Positions 8,628 to 20,400 of a DNA stretch of 64,000 nt are shown one piece after another. The notes beneath the pieces are model-generated. The model was not told the origin of the DNA. It saw only the letters and a list, made by a program, of their open reading frames with translations, and did no database searches. The stretch is taken from NCBI RefSeq assembly GCF_000758625.1, contig NZ_CP009283.1, positions 3,793,501 through 3,857,500 on the forward strand. Direction: 5' to 3'. A program made the translations under genes and the position numbers. The stretch comes from Paenibacillus sp. FSL R7-0273. Lineage in GTDB: Bacteria; Bacillota; Bacilli; Paenibacillales; Paenibacillaceae. Numbering within the stretch: position 1 is the first letter of the stretch; each line of letters opens with the position of its first letter.

Positions 8628-10349
8628 ATGAACAAATTCCTGAATGTTATGAAGCTGCGCGACAAGCTGCTGATGATGTACATATTGTCAGTATTCATTC
8701 CCATCGTCCTGACGAATGTTGTTTTCTATAACGTCACCACTACGAATATACGGAATCAAAAAATCCGTGACGCAGACATGGCGCTGTCTAACTTGAAAAA
8801 TGACCTGCAGGTGACCATCGATCAGGGGGTTGGCGTTTCTTACTCTCTGTATGCCGATTCTATACTCAACAAAACCATTTCCCGCCGATTTACAAGTGAG
8901 ATGGATTATGTGGAAACGTTCAATTCGTATTTAAGAGGAGCGCTTGCAGACCAGAATGTACAAGGGGTTCACTGGTATCAGGTCTATACAGATAATCCCA
9001 CTGTACTGTCCTCGGGCTATATTGACCGTTTAACAGACAAGGTCCGCCTTACCGACTGGTATATCCAGTCCAAAGCCTTCTCAGCCCCTTATCCGACCTT
9101 TATTTATTCCGGACAAAAATTCAGTCTGGTTCAAAAATTAAATAACTACAATACCGGAGGCATCGAACAGCTCGTCAAAATCGATCTTAATATGGAGCAT
9201 ATCCAGCAAATTTTCCGGGGAAGCGGCTTTAACGGCACAGTCTATCTGGTGGACCCCCGGGGGAAAGTGAAGTTTCAGAATAACGGAGCCGGCATAACAG
9301 AAGAGCCTCTTTTCAGGGAAATTCCCCTCCCTCAAAATTCACTGACCTTTGAATCTGCCTACACCGGAATTAACTATCTGGAGGGCTGGAGCCTGAAAGG
9401 GGTCATGGACGAGGAAAACGTACTCAAGGATGTGCGCAAGTCACGTTATTTTGTCATTTGGCTGGCCTGCATCAACTTTATCCTGCCCACTATCATTATT
9501 GCAGCCATGTCGAGATCAATTCATGTGCGGCTGGTACGGATTCTGAAGCATATGAAAAAGGTGAAGGCCCAGAACTTCCAGACCATCCCCTACGAGGAGG
9601 CGAGAGACGAAATCGGCCAATTGACAATGGAGTTCAACCGGATGACTGAGACAATCAACAGCCTGATTAATGAGGTCTATATTGCCGATATTCAAAAAAA
9701 GGATCTGGAGCTGCGGCAGCAGCAGGCACAGCTTCATGCTTTGTACAGCCAGATTAACCCTCATTTCCTGTTCAACTCGCTGGAATCGGTCCGGATGCGA
9801 AGCCTTATTAAAGGGGAGAAGGAGACGGCAAATATCATTCAGCATATGGCGAAAATGTTCCGCAAATCCATCTCCTGGAGCCAGAACGAGGTTACTGTCC
9901 GCGAAGAGCTGGAGCTCATCGGCAGCTTTCTGGAGATCCAGCAATACCGCTTCGGCGACAAGCTGGAATACAGCATCGTGGTTGATCCCGCAGCACTTGA
10001 CCACCGGATTCCGAAGATGGTGCTGCTGCCTTTTGTAGAGAATGCCAGCATTCATGGTATCGAATCGAGTCCGGATAAAGGGATTATTACGATCTCCGTT
10101 ACGGTAGAAGGAGACCGGCTTATTTTCAGACTGGAGGATAACGGGATTGGAATGCCACCGGATAAGCTGAAGGCAATAGAGTGTTACCTGAAGGACAATG
10201 AGGATATGGGCGAGCGGGTCGGAATGAAAAATGCCTATTACCGTTTAAAGCTGTGCTTCCAGGACCGCTTCAAATTTGCAATTCACACCGGGGACGGACA
10301 GGGGACAAGCATTGAAATTTCCCTTCCGCTTGCGGAACTGAAATTCTAA
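8628..10349 (+). CDS. YesM-type sensor histidine kinase
   Basis: Partner kinase of the regulator just upstream, 573 residues. One membrane helix lies at about 15-34, an extracytoplasmic sensor region to about 280, a second helix at about 282-303, and a HAMP segment to about 360. The PF06580 phospho-acceptor region has His379 in SQINPHFLFNSLESV; the ATPase region has FVENASIHGI and DNGIGMPPD. The ribosome site is weak (GGGGCGG), consistent with coupled translation from the regulator. No terminator is apparent before the lipoprotein gene at 10490. Confidence 0.92.
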   Translation: MNKFLNVMKLRDKLLMMYILSVFIPIVLTNVVFYNVTTTNIRNQKIRDADMALSNLKNDLQVTIDQGVGVSYSLYADSILNKTISRRFTSEMDYVETFNSYLRGALADQNVQGVHWYQVYTDNPTVLSSGYIDRLTDKVRLTDWYIQSKAFSAPYPTFIYSGQKFSLVQKLNNYNTGGIEQLVKIDLNMEHIQQIFRGSGFNGTVYLVDPRGKVKFQNNGAGITEEPLFREIPLPQNSLTFESAYTGINYLEGWSLKGVMDEENVLKDVRKSRYFVIWLACINFILPTIIIAAMSRSIHVRLVRILKHMKKVKAQNFQTIPYEEARDEIGQLTMEFNRMTETINSLINEVYIADIQKKDLELRQQQAQLHALYSQINPHFLFNSLESVRMRSLIKGEKETANIIQHMAKMFRKSISWSQNEVTVREELELIGSFLEIQQYRFGDKLEYSIVVDPAALDHRIPKMVLLPFVENASIHGIESSPDKGIITISVTVEGDRLIFRLEDNGIGMPPDKLKAIECYLKDNEDMGERVGMKNAYYRLKLCFQDRFKFAIHTGDGQGTSIEISLPLAELKF

Positions 10350-10489
10350 AGGACAACGGATAGACGGATATACTTTTCGCAGTACAAGGTATGGTTTAGT
10401 GGGTAATCAGGAAAGCGGTTTCTTGTTATATTGAAAGAGCTTACAAGAACAATAAGGATTTGCGAACTTAAAGGGGGATTAAGCCGAAA

Positions 10490-12178
10490 ATGTTAAAGAG
10501 CAAATTTGTAACCGCCGGCATGGCACTCGTCCTGGCGGCAGCTTTGGGAGGCTGCAGCGGTAACAGTAATGATTCATCGGGCAGCAACACCGCAGAACCG
10601 GGGAATTCAGCGGGCAGCGAAGACACCTCGCCGGTTACCTACAAGTATTTCAGCTTTGGTGCACCCAAGAAACAAGTTTTAGCAAGCGAAACTACAATCG
10701 GTAAAGAATTGCAGACCCAGACCGGTGTTGATTGGAACATAGAGTATCTGGTGGGGGACGGCGACACAAAAGCCGGGGTTATGATTGCCAGCGGAGACTA
10801 CCCTGACATTATCGATTCCAGTAACCAGATGGCCAAATTGATGGATGCGGGAGCCTTCATTCCGCTCGATGATCTGATTGACAAGTATGGCCCCAATATT
10901 AAGCGTGTATATGGACCTTACTTCGATAAGTTCAGACAGGAAGACGGTAAAATCTACTTCTTCCCGTACGATGCCAACATCGGTTATGTCTCCGAGCCAA
11001 ATTTCCAGACAGGATTTTATATTCAGCGCTCAGTCCTGAAGGAGTTCAACTATCCCACAATCAAAACCCTTGACGAATATTTTGATCTGATCAAGCAATA
11101 CAAGGATAAATATCCGCAGGTGGACGGCCAGGACACGATTGGCTTCGCTACCTTTGCCGGAGAGCAGGGCAGCTTCTTTACACTCCAGAATCCGGCCAAC
11201 CACCTGGCAGGCTATCCTAATGACGGCAGTACCATTGTGGATATGGAGACGCATGAAGCCAAGCTGGTAGGAGGCTCTGATTATCAGAAGCGGTGGATCA
11301 AGAAGCTGAATGAGGCGAACGGCCAGGGCCTGGTCGATCCTGAATCCTTTACGATGAACAGAGACCAGTATTTGGCCAAGCTGACCTCAGGACGCGTGCT
11401 CGGTTATTTCAGCTATTCCTGGCAGGTCGGCGACGCAACCAACAACCTGAAGAAGGCCGGCAATGATGACAAGCGTTATGTTGCGCTGCCGATCGTGTTT
11501 GACAAAGAAATCAAGGATCAATATATCGATCCTCCCGGCTTTGTAAACAACTATGGCGTAGGCATCACGGTTAATGCCAAGGATCCGGAGCGGATTATCA
11601 AATACTTCGACAACCTGCTCAAGGAAGAGAATCAGATTCTGGTTCAGTGGGGCGTTAAGGATCAGTCCTATACTGTAGATGAGAACGGCCGGTTCACCTA
11701 TGCCAATGATGAACAGCGCCAGATGCACGAGGATCCGGAGAAAAGCACTAAATTCGGCTTCGACTATTTCAACTACAGCTGGCCGCGTTACGGCAATAAC
11801 TCTGTACTGGAGGACGGCAATGCTTACGGGCCGGGGAACCAGCCTGAGGTAGCATCCTACGGATATACAGAAGGTGACAAGGAGCTGCTTGCAAAATACG
11901 GCGTACAAACCTTCAGCGAGCTGTTCAGTGCTCCTGATGCACGCCCGTGGTCGCCGGCCTGGTCCATTGCCCTGGAGCAGGGTTCACCTGAACAGATGTT
12001 TATCACCAAGGCGGATGACCTGCAGCGTAAATATCTGCCTACCATGATTTTGGACAATACGGCTAACTTCGATAAGAACTGGGATGAATACATGGGCCAG
12101 TTCAACAAGCTGGATAAGAAGACGTATGAGGATTTCATCACCAAAAAAGTCCAGGAGCGGGTTGCGGGCAATTGGTGA
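10490..12178 (+). CDS. Sugar-binding lipoprotein of an ABC transporter (LipO type)
   Basis: Extracellular solute-binding protein of 562 residues, anchored by lipid. It has a type II signal peptide with lipobox LGGC (Cys23) after a positively charged start and hydrophobic core, followed by a Ser/Asn/Gly-rich tether to about residue 50. The size and motifs (for example SGDYPDIIDSSNQMAKL and GVMIASGDYP) match the large LipO-like oligosaccharide binders rather than the smaller MalE group. AAGGGGGAT precedes ATG 10490. It is followed by a hairpin and then by two permease genes. Likely substrate: xylo- or arabinoxylo-oligosaccharides (inference from neighbours). Confidence 0.93.
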   Translation: MLKSKFVTAGMALVLAAALGGCSGNSNDSSGSNTAEPGNSAGSEDTSPVTYKYFSFGAPKKQVLASETTIGKELQTQTGVDWNIEYLVGDGDTKAGVMIASGDYPDIIDSSNQMAKLMDAGAFIPLDDLIDKYGPNIKRVYGPYFDKFRQEDGKIYFFPYDANIGYVSEPNFQTGFYIQRSVLKEFNYPTIKTLDEYFDLIKQYKDKYPQVDGQDTIGFATFAGEQGSFFTLQNPANHLAGYPNDGSTIVDMETHEAKLVGGSDYQKRWIKKLNEANGQGLVDPESFTMNRDQYLAKLTSGRVLGYFSYSWQVGDATNNLKKAGNDDKRYVALPIVFDKEIKDQYIDPPGFVNNYGVGITVNAKDPERIIKYFDNLLKEENQILVQWGVKDQSYTVDENGRFTYANDEQRQMHEDPEKSTKFGFDYFNYSWPRYGNNSVLEDGNAYGPGNQPEVASYGYTEGDKELLAKYGVQTFSELFSAPDARPWSPAWSIALEQGSPEQMFITKADDLQRKYLPTMILDNTANFDKNWDEYMGQFNKLDKKTYEDFITKKVQERVAGNW

Positions 12179-12203
12179 TATCAGGCTTATAAGGCTGACA
12201 GAG

Positions 12204-12244
12204 GCCAGGGGGTTAGAATGATGTGATTTCAGCCCCCGGCTTTT
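12204..12244 (+). terminator. Intercistronic hairpin between binding protein and permeases
   Basis: GCC-A-GGGGG (12204-12212) pairs with CCCCC-GGC (12233-12240), followed by TTTT. The T-run is short, so partial termination is more likely than a full stop; this would give more binding protein than permease. Confidence 0.6.
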
Positions 12245-12272
12245 GCCGGCAAGGAGAAGGGAGAGAGAAGAA

Positions 12273-13244
12273 GTGGAGAAACCGGTCTATTCTGTAAGCC
12301 CGCCGCCTGAATCCAACGGAGCGGGTTTAAATAAAACCCATACTTTTTTTAAACGCCTGATACAGCAGAAGACGCTGGCCTTTATGTGTATACCTTTTGT
12401 AATCTGGGCTTTTGTCTTTAAGTATCTCCCGCTGTGGGGCTGGACCATGGCATTTCAGAATTTCAAGCCGGCCAGAAGCTTTTCGGAGCAGGAGTGGGCT
12501 GGGTTAAAGCATTTCCGGATTCTGTTCGAGGACAGCACCTTTTACCGGGTGTTAAGAAATACGCTGGTGATGAGCACCATTCAGCTGGTGCTGGGGTTCG
12601 TTACCGCGATCACGCTGGCACTGCTGCTGAATGAGCTGAAGAATATTATTTTTAAACGCGTTGTACAGACCGTCAGCTATTTACCCCACTTCATCTCCTG
12701 GGTTGTGGCATCCAGCATTGTGCTAACCGTGTTATCGCCGGACGGCATTATTAATCTGCTGCTCACAAAGCTGCATCTTCTGGATAAGCCGGTGCTCTGG
12801 ATGGGTAAGGGTGAGTATTTCTGGGGAATTCTCGGGGCGACACAGGTCTGGAAGGATGTGGGCTGGAACACCATAATCTATCTGGCAGCCATCACTGCCA
12901 TAGATCCCTCTCAATATGAGGCGGCTGAAATCGACGGGGCTAACCGCTTTCAGCGGATGATGAGCATAACGCTCCCCGGACTCAAGCCGGTTATCATTAT
13001 CCTGCTGATTATGAACCTGGGTAATATTCTTGAATCCGGATTTGAGCCGCAATATTTGTTGGGCAACGGGATGAATCTTGATTACTCGGAGAACCTGGAT
13101 ATCTTTGTGCTGAAATATGGTTTGGGTATGGGTAACTTCTCTCTGGGGACGGCAGCAGGCATATTCAAAACCGTCGTCAGCTTCATATTCCTGTTCTCAG
13201 CCAACCATATTGCCAAGAGAATGGGTGAAAGCAGATTATTCTAG
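12273..13244 (+). CDS. ABC transporter permease, LplB type
   Basis: First of two membrane permeases for the binding protein encoded upstream. It has about six hydrophobic segments and the EAA loop EAAEIDGANRFQRMMSITLP. The start is placed at GTG 12273, preceded by a run of purines (GGAGAAGGGAGAGAG). The frame is open to a TTG at 12243, but that codon overlaps the T-tail of the intercistronic hairpin and would add a very charged leader. The stop is 15 bp before the second permease. Confidence 0.9.
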   Translation: MEKPVYSVSPPPESNGAGLNKTHTFFKRLIQQKTLAFMCIPFVIWAFVFKYLPLWGWTMAFQNFKPARSFSEQEWAGLKHFRILFEDSTFYRVLRNTLVMSTIQLVLGFVTAITLALLLNELKNIIFKRVVQTVSYLPHFISWVVASSIVLTVLSPDGIINLLLTKLHLLDKPVLWMGKGEYFWGILGATQVWKDVGWNTIIYLAAITAIDPSQYEAAEIDGANRFQRMMSITLPGLKPVIIILLIMNLGNILESGFEPQYLLGNGMNLDYSENLDIFVLKYGLGMGNFSLGTAAGIFKTVVSFIFLFSANHIAKRMGESRLF

Positions 13245-13259
13245 AAGGAGGTCCATGAC

Positions 13260-14177
13260 ATGCAGACAACGAAAAAGGCCCGTTTACGCAATTCCAGTCC
13301 CGGAGACCGCGTATTTGACATATGCAACGTAATCTTCATGATCTGTCTGATGGTTGTTACGATGTATCCTTTCATTAATATGATCGCAGTCTCTCTTAAT
13401 GATGCCAACGACGCCGTCAGGGGCGGTATCTATTTGTGGCCGCGGATGTGGACCTTGAACAATTATAAATATATTTTTGGAGAGTCGGATATTTACCACG
13501 CCACCCTGATTTCTTTATTACGCACGGTGATCGGCACAGCGGTATCTGTCTTCTGTACGGCAATGCTCGCGTTCACTGTCAGCCGCCAGGAGTTTGTCCT
13601 GCGCAAGTTTGTTACCGTATTTTTTGTATTCACAATGTATTTCAGCGGGGGGCTGATTCCCGGCTATCTGCTGATCCGCAATCTGGGTTTGACGGATTCC
13701 TTCTGGGTCTACATTGTTCCGGGGGTTATCGGAGTCTTCAACATGATCGTCGTCAGATCCTTTATTGAAGGCCTGCCTGAAGGCATTCTGGAATCCGCGC
13801 GTATTGACGGGGCCGGGGAGTTCACAACCTTTATGCGCGTCGTATTGCCGCTGACTATTCCGGCCATGGCGACAGTATCGCTGTTTACAGCTGTAGGACA
13901 ATGGAATTCCTGGTTTGATGTATTTTTATATAATTCCTCTAACATCAAGCTAAGTACACTTCAATATGAGCTGATGAAAATTTTACAGACCACCAACACC
14001 TCGGCGACAGCAGGCGCGGTGGAGGCCTATCAGTCTGCAGGGAACGCCGTAAGGGTTACTCCTACTTCCCTGCGGGCAACGATGACCATTATCGCCAGTG
14101 TTCCTATACTAATGGTCTATCCGTTCCTCCAGAGATATTTTGTCCAGGGGATGACCGTCGGGGGAGTAAAAGGCTAA
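13260..14177 (+). CDS. ABC transporter permease, MalG/YtcP type
   Basis: Second permease of the importer, 305 residues with about six hydrophobic segments. The EAA loop is ESARIDGAGEFTTFMRVVLP and the protein ends VGGVKG. AAGGAGGT lies 9 nt before ATG 13260. With the lipoprotein and the LplB-type permease it forms a complete importer except for the ATPase, which is absent here. Confidence 0.92.
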   Translation: MQTTKKARLRNSSPGDRVFDICNVIFMICLMVVTMYPFINMIAVSLNDANDAVRGGIYLWPRMWTLNNYKYIFGESDIYHATLISLLRTVIGTAVSVFCTAMLAFTVSRQEFVLRKFVTVFFVFTMYFSGGLIPGYLLIRNLGLTDSFWVYIVPGVIGVFNMIVVRSFIEGLPEGILESARIDGAGEFTTFMRVVLPLTIPAMATVSLFTAVGQWNSWFDVFLYNSSNIKLSTLQYELMKILQTTNTSATAGAVEAYQSAGNAVRVTPTSLRATMTIIASVPILMVYPFLQRYFVQGMTVGGVKG

Positions 14178-14217
14178 TCAACAATCCTCAAAGTTTAATA
14201 ATCGAATTGATCCAATG

Positions 14218-14283
14218 CACCTCTTTGTACTGCGCCGGAATAAACCTATGGTTTTACCGTTGTAAGGCAAGGGGTGTTTTTTT
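14218..14283 (+). terminator. Terminator after the ABC importer operon
   Basis: CACCTCTTTG (from 14218) pairs, with one bulge, with CAAGGGGTG (14268-14276), followed by seven T. A small internal hairpin AAACC-TAT-GGTTT sits in the loop. Confidence 0.7.
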
Positions 14284-14384
14284 GTGCAAATTTAAAGCAT
14301 TACAGTGTTATTTTAAAATGATTCGTGCATCGCTCTCATACAAATTCCATTTTTGAATTGATAAGCTATAACCAGGAAAGGCGT

Positions 14385-14398
14385 TGTAAGCGTATACA
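14385..14398 (+). promoter_or_regulatory. cre site before the SLH-anchored GH30 gene
   Basis: TGTAAGCGTATACA matches the CcpA core TGNAARCGNWWWCA at every position. It lies 26 bp before the start of the large secreted enzyme and ahead of its AAGGAGG ribosome site, so CcpA binding would act as a roadblock or repress the promoter. The remaining bases of 14284-14384 show no convincing -35/-10 pair. Confidence 0.75.
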
Positions 14399-14424
14399 GA
14401 ATAATCTAAGGAGGAACGCGCAGA

Positions 14425-17400
14425 ATGAGGAAAAAAATCTGGAGAAAGACACTTGCGGTTTCAATGGCAGGCGCGCTTGCGCTGTCCGTTATTGTCCCGG
14501 TGCCGTTTTCCAACCCGGTTCAGGCTGCTGCGGCAGCTGCAGCTCCGGCTCAGGTAACCGCCGACTGGTACAAGACCTACCAGACGATGGACGGGGTAGG
14601 GGCAGCCTATGCGTATACGGATTCTATCCATATGCTGCAGCTGGCCACAGCCGGCCATCAGGATACGGTCAGGCATCTGCTGGATTTGACCTTCAGTGAA
14701 AAGGAAGGCACAGGCCATGACATTGTCCGGGTTATTATCGGTGACAACGGCGGTCTAACCACTACAGGAGCCACTGCGGCCAGCCCGGGATTCAACCCTT
14801 TAACAGGACTGCTGGCCGATGTCAGCAAGCCCGGCTTCGATGTTGAGGTAAACGCGATTCCGATGCGGGGATCAGCGGGTCAATATGGTTATAAAATCGA
14901 AGCGGAGAACCGCTATTATGACGGGAATACCGACAGCGTCTGGCCTGTTGAACCTGAGCATGCTCCCGGTACGCTTGTACCGGTGCAGGATTTCGTCTGG
15001 GATTATCCATCGTGGAATGAGCCGATCGGCAATGATGACGGCGGCCCGACCAATCTTTTAAGTGCTCCGGGAGAAGCACCTGTGGTCATAAAGAATTCGC
15101 CGCGTACCCGCAAGGAGCTGTTCGATGTGGATCAGGTCTGGACGATGCGGCAGGCCATGCAGTACGGTGTTAAGCAATTCTATGCCTGTACCTGGACTGC
15201 ACCTTACTGGATGAGCCAGTCTTCGACCAATACCCCAAGTAAAATTATCCGCAACGACACAGCTACCATAAACGGGAAGACGGTAAAAATCTATTATCAG
15301 GCCTATGCGGATTATCTCGTTAATTATATCCGCGGCATGTGGGAGCAATGGGGAATTCCCATTACACATATTAACCCCTTTAATGAAGTCGATCTGGCAG
15401 GCGGGACCGCCTCCTATGTAACCGAGCTGATCAACGGCTATATTGGCCCTACTCTGAAGAAGTCCATGCAGCCGGGCGGCGCTCTTTACGATATCCAGAA
15501 TCCTGACGGCAAGCTGATTGACTTTATTCCGCAGCTTGCAGCAGTAGACGGCACCAATCTAGGCGCATCGCTCAGCAGAGGAGGGGAGGTATTCTCCCAG
15601 ACCGACCCTGATAATGCACTCGACAAAAATCCGTATCTGGATGTATTTACGACTCACTTGTACGGCACGGTCGGCATAGGTACAGACGAGAACAAGCTGT
15701 ATCATACCGGTGACTTCTCCCAGAATACGCTCGATTATTCAAGAGACGGAAGCAAGTATCCCGAATATTTGACCAAGTATAAGCTCTGGCAGGCCGAGTT
15801 CATGAATCAGGATACCGCTGACGGATCGGCAGGCGCCTATACCCAGCGGTACGGCAATCAGAATATTAATGACGCGGTGCGCTGGTCGAATCTCATGACT
15901 AATATGTTCAACAGCAATCCGGGCTTTAACGGCTTCGTCTGGTGGAGCATGTGGGATAGCAACGGAGCAGACGGCTCTGACCTGATCCGTTTCGTCACCA
16001 CCAACTCTCAGCAGGAGCCGGGGCGTATCAGTACATTAACCGGTGAATATCGTCTGTTTAAGCGCTTTTACGGCTACGGGCATTTCTCCCGGTTTATGAA
16101 TCCCGGCGATGTCCGGTTTGATGTGACGCGTAATCCGGCCGCCGATATCAATATTTCCGGGTTCAAGAACCCGAATACCAACGATTACTCCATCACGGTT
16201 TCCAATGCTAAAAACGATGACAGTATTCAGCCGCTTGAATTCAGCCTGAAGGACTTTCCGGCGGGCACCAATAGTGTAACTGTGTTCCGTACTTCAGGAA
16301 GCGAAAATATGAAGAAGCTGGCAACCATTCCGGTTACGAACGGCAAGTTCGTCATTGACATCCCGTCCGCCAGCATTGTTACCATCGTTCCGTCCCAAGG
16401 GACCTTCGCCACATACAGCGGTCTTGACGGAGAGCGTGATATTTTCTCTACCCTGGAAGCAGAAGTAAATGACAACGGCATACCGGGAGACAGTACGGGA
16501 AATGCGGGCAGGGCCAATGAAGCCGTAACACTGGCTGAAGGCCGGTATCTCACCTATAAAAACCTGAATTTTGCCGACGGCTCCGCTAACGGCGGTGTTG
16601 TCCGCAGGCATTTGCTGTATCTGACTGCCCAGACGAAATCGGCCCGGGGAGGAAAGCTTGCCGCTTATGTCCTTCCGGTAGGCACAGCAGTGAGCAGTGA
16701 AGCTGATGTCCTGTCCAAGGGTACGCGTGTAGCGGAGATCACAGTACCGGCCAACGATATGTACGGTATGTATCAGGATATGGTTGATACGGGGGACCTG
16801 AGCGCCTATGGCCATAAGGATCTTTACATTGTTGCCGAACCTAATGGAGCTGACGGTACAATCACCGTAGACCGTTTCCTGTTCGGAGCAAATGATTCCG
16901 ACTGGAGTATTGCCGCTAATAATTGGACAGTCTCCATTCCGGGTAACCTTCTGCAGAATGGAGACTTCGATACAGCCACCTCCTCCAACACAGAGCATTG
17001 GTCTACAGGCCGATACCACAATGGAATCTTTGAGCCGTCTGTGACTGGACCGGCGTTAACGGCAGATACCATCCAGAGCTATTCGGGTCTGTCCCGTTAC
17101 CTGAAAAACAATGCCACCTCGAAGGTTGCCGGATCCGGGAAAATATCGGACCGCATCGACGCTGCCGGACAGTATGACGGCATGTGGCAGGATGTTACCG
17201 GTAAGCTTAGTAAGGGAGAGAGCTATAATTTCAAAGGCTTTTTCCTCTCGATGACGAGCCGGCCGGAGAGCTATGATCTCGCCGCAGAGCATCCCGGTGA
17301 TGTGGAGGCTGCGCTGGTGTATTATGACCAGAACGGCAATCAGCTGGGCATAAGCGGAATCAATAGCCGTGATATGCCAGAGCCGTATGCAGCCCGTGAG

Positions 17401-20400
17401 GCTGGTGATCCGGCTTACTGGAGCAACGGTAAATTTACCGGACGCATCCTGGAGGGCGGGCCGCTTACCTTAAGCTCCTTCCAGCCTGTGGACGTTAAGG
17501 TCGCAGACTGGCATGAGACGCCAAACCGGCCGTTTACCTACGACGAACCGGCAGGCACTGCCAAGGTAGTGCTGGCGGTATATGCAAAGGATGCCAACAT
17601 CCTGTATGCAGATCAGCTGTCGCTGACTCCAGAACGGGTAGCGTCATACAGTATCTTTATTGACGGCATTCAGCCATCCAATTTTGATGCAGCCAAATAT
17701 GAATACACGTATACCTTGTCCGGAAATGCCATACCGGAGGTTAAGGCAGTTTCCAGTGATCCTGCAGAAATCATCAGTATTTCACAGGCAGACAGTGCGC
17801 AGGGTACTGCAGTAGTCCGGTTTATAAAAGGGGACAATGTAAAGACATATACAATATCCTTCAGCACAAGCGAGCTGATCTCATTTGCCAATGGCCTTCC
17901 GGCAGGCTGGGAAATCATGAATCCTGCGGATCCGCAGAGCGCTTTAAGCTTTAGCGCCGAAGGCGCCACGATTAAGACACTCAAAGGCGATACTGAATAT
18001 CCGGCCAGCCATAATATGCTGCAGTTTCCGGGTACTGCCGAAGGCAATTGGACGCTGACAGCAAAGCTGATAATGGATAAACCGCTGAATGATTCGTCCA
18101 TGGGGGAGAATTCCCAGGCAGGACTTGGCATCAGCCGGGTATCGAGCGGAGAATTCTACCGGATCAATGCAAGAAAAGTAAGCGCGAATATTAAAGTCAA
18201 TAATTCGGGCAAAACAGGCAGCACCTCCTTTACCAACAATACCAATCAGACCAATTTGAGCGGAGTGAACTATTTCCTGCGCATTGTAAAGGAAGGGAAT
18301 GTCGTTCAGGGGTATTTCTCGACGAATAGCGGCTCCAGCTGGACAGCTATGGGCAGTCCGTCAACGTATACCCCGGAATTCTTTAAGGATGCAAGGGTAC
18401 AATTGTACGGAACCAATACCAGTGCTTCTACTGATTTTCAGGTAACCTTCACCAATGTGAATCTTCTCAAAACATCCGGAGAAACCGGCGGGGTAAGTGC
18501 GGATCAGCTGGCAGTAGAAGAGGCAGCTGCACTGATCGGAAACCGGATTACAGTTCCGGATGCTGCCGGTGATGATGCAGCTGCACTGTTGGCCAAAGCA
18601 CAGGAATATCTGAACAACCATAAGGAGCTGAAGACACTTGAAGTAAGAGCTGCGCTCACCTACCAGGATGAGGCTTTCTCCCTAACGCTGTCCAAGGGCA
18701 GTGCAAGTGTATTGATCAGTCCGTTAACCATTGCGGAGGGTGTGAAAGCTGTAAGGGATTTTGAGGATCAGACGCTTCAGGGCTTCAAGCCCAAAGGCAG
18801 CGCAGGCGTAACGCTTTCATCTGTAAAAGAGGCCAACCATACTCCAGGCGGAGCGTATGCCCTGAAGGTAACCGGCAGAACAGCCAGCTCCGACGGCCCG
18901 TCCGTTCATGTGAAGGATATGATCAAGACCGGTAATGCGTACAAGGCTGCCGTATGGGTCAAGCTGTTTGAGCCTGCAAGCGCCCAGCTGAAGCTGACCG
19001 CACTGGTCAATGCTGCTACACCTTATTACATCAGCCTTTCAACCCGGACTGTAAGTACAACCGGAGATTGGGTCAAGCTGGAAGGCATCTACCGTTACCT
19101 GCACGATGATGTCACTCTATATGTAGAAAGCCCTAACAGTGCTACGGCTTCGTACTATATTGACGATTTCAGCTTCGAGGAAACAAGGCCGCCGGCATGG
19201 GGTGAGGGAAGCAAGCTTGAAGCTTCTGATCTGACGAGTACTGAAGTCACCTTGTCGTGGCCGGCAGCAACAGATGAAACTGGAGTCACCGGATACCGGA
19301 TTTATACGGGTGCTGGTTCAGACCCGGTTACTGTGAACGGGGATGAGCTTACTGTATCAGACGCTGTATACCATTATCAGCTTACCGGATTGCTTCCGAA
19401 TACCCTGTATCCCTTCAAGGTAGAAGCAGGGGATGCAGACGGCAACTGGAGTACGGACGGACCTTCTGTTACAGTAAAAACTCTGCCGACTTCCAATACC
19501 ACACCGCCGGTATGGCAGGAAGGCAGTACACTTGAAGCCTTCGGCATTACCGATACGGAATTAACATTGACATGGTCGGCAACAGCAACCGACGAAAGCG
19601 GAATCTCCGCTTACAGAATTACTAACGGTGTTGACGACAAGCCGTTTACAGTTACAGATGCCGTGTACACGGAAACTGTATCCGGGGCAGTATACCATTA
19701 TCAGGTCAAGGGCTTAACACCTGATACGAAATATATCTTTACCGTAGAAGCCGGGGATACCGGGGGAAATTGGAGCACCGGCGGACCTTCCGTTTCGGCT
19801 GCGACCCTGCCGTCTGCGGATACGATCCCGCCTTCATGGCCTGCAGGCAGCAAGCTTCAAGCCGCCGGGGTAACCACTTCAGGACTTACCCTGACATGGA
19901 ACAGTGCGGCTGATGATAAAGCGGTCACAGCATACAAGATCTTCAGGGGTGCTGAGGAGATCGCAGCGCTGCCTGGAACGGCACACCGCTACGAGGTGTC
20001 CGGTCTTTCAGCAGGTACCGGATATGAATTCTCAGTCCAGGCCGGTGATGCGGCAGGCAACTGGAGCACAGACGGTCCTAGCCATTCTGTGACCACGCTG
20101 AGTAACAGCGGAGGGCCATCGGGTCCGGAGCCTACACCAATACCGACACCAACACCAACACCGATACCGGTAACTGGAGCAACTCCGGGCACCGCACCGG
20201 GAACAGCAACACCGCCGCCGGCAGCAACGAAGACACCTGCATCATCAAGCGGCTTTCAAGACTTGGATAGTAAGTATAGCTGGGCTACCGAGGCTATAAA
20301 CGAGTTGTATGCGGAGGGAATCATTAAAGGCACGTCCGATACAACGTTTAGTCCGGGGATTAATATCACAAGAGCGGATTTTGTAGTGCTGCTGGTACGC

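Noticed and set aside
16294..17019. Open frame of 241 codons on the minus strand inside the S-layer glycanase gene
   Set aside because: The plus-strand protein is continuous through it with recognisable domains; the antisense translation has no family-like features.
19189..20100. Repeats that could suggest a CRISPR-like or satellite array
   Set aside because: Units are about 300 bp, diverged, in frame and encode FN3 domains.
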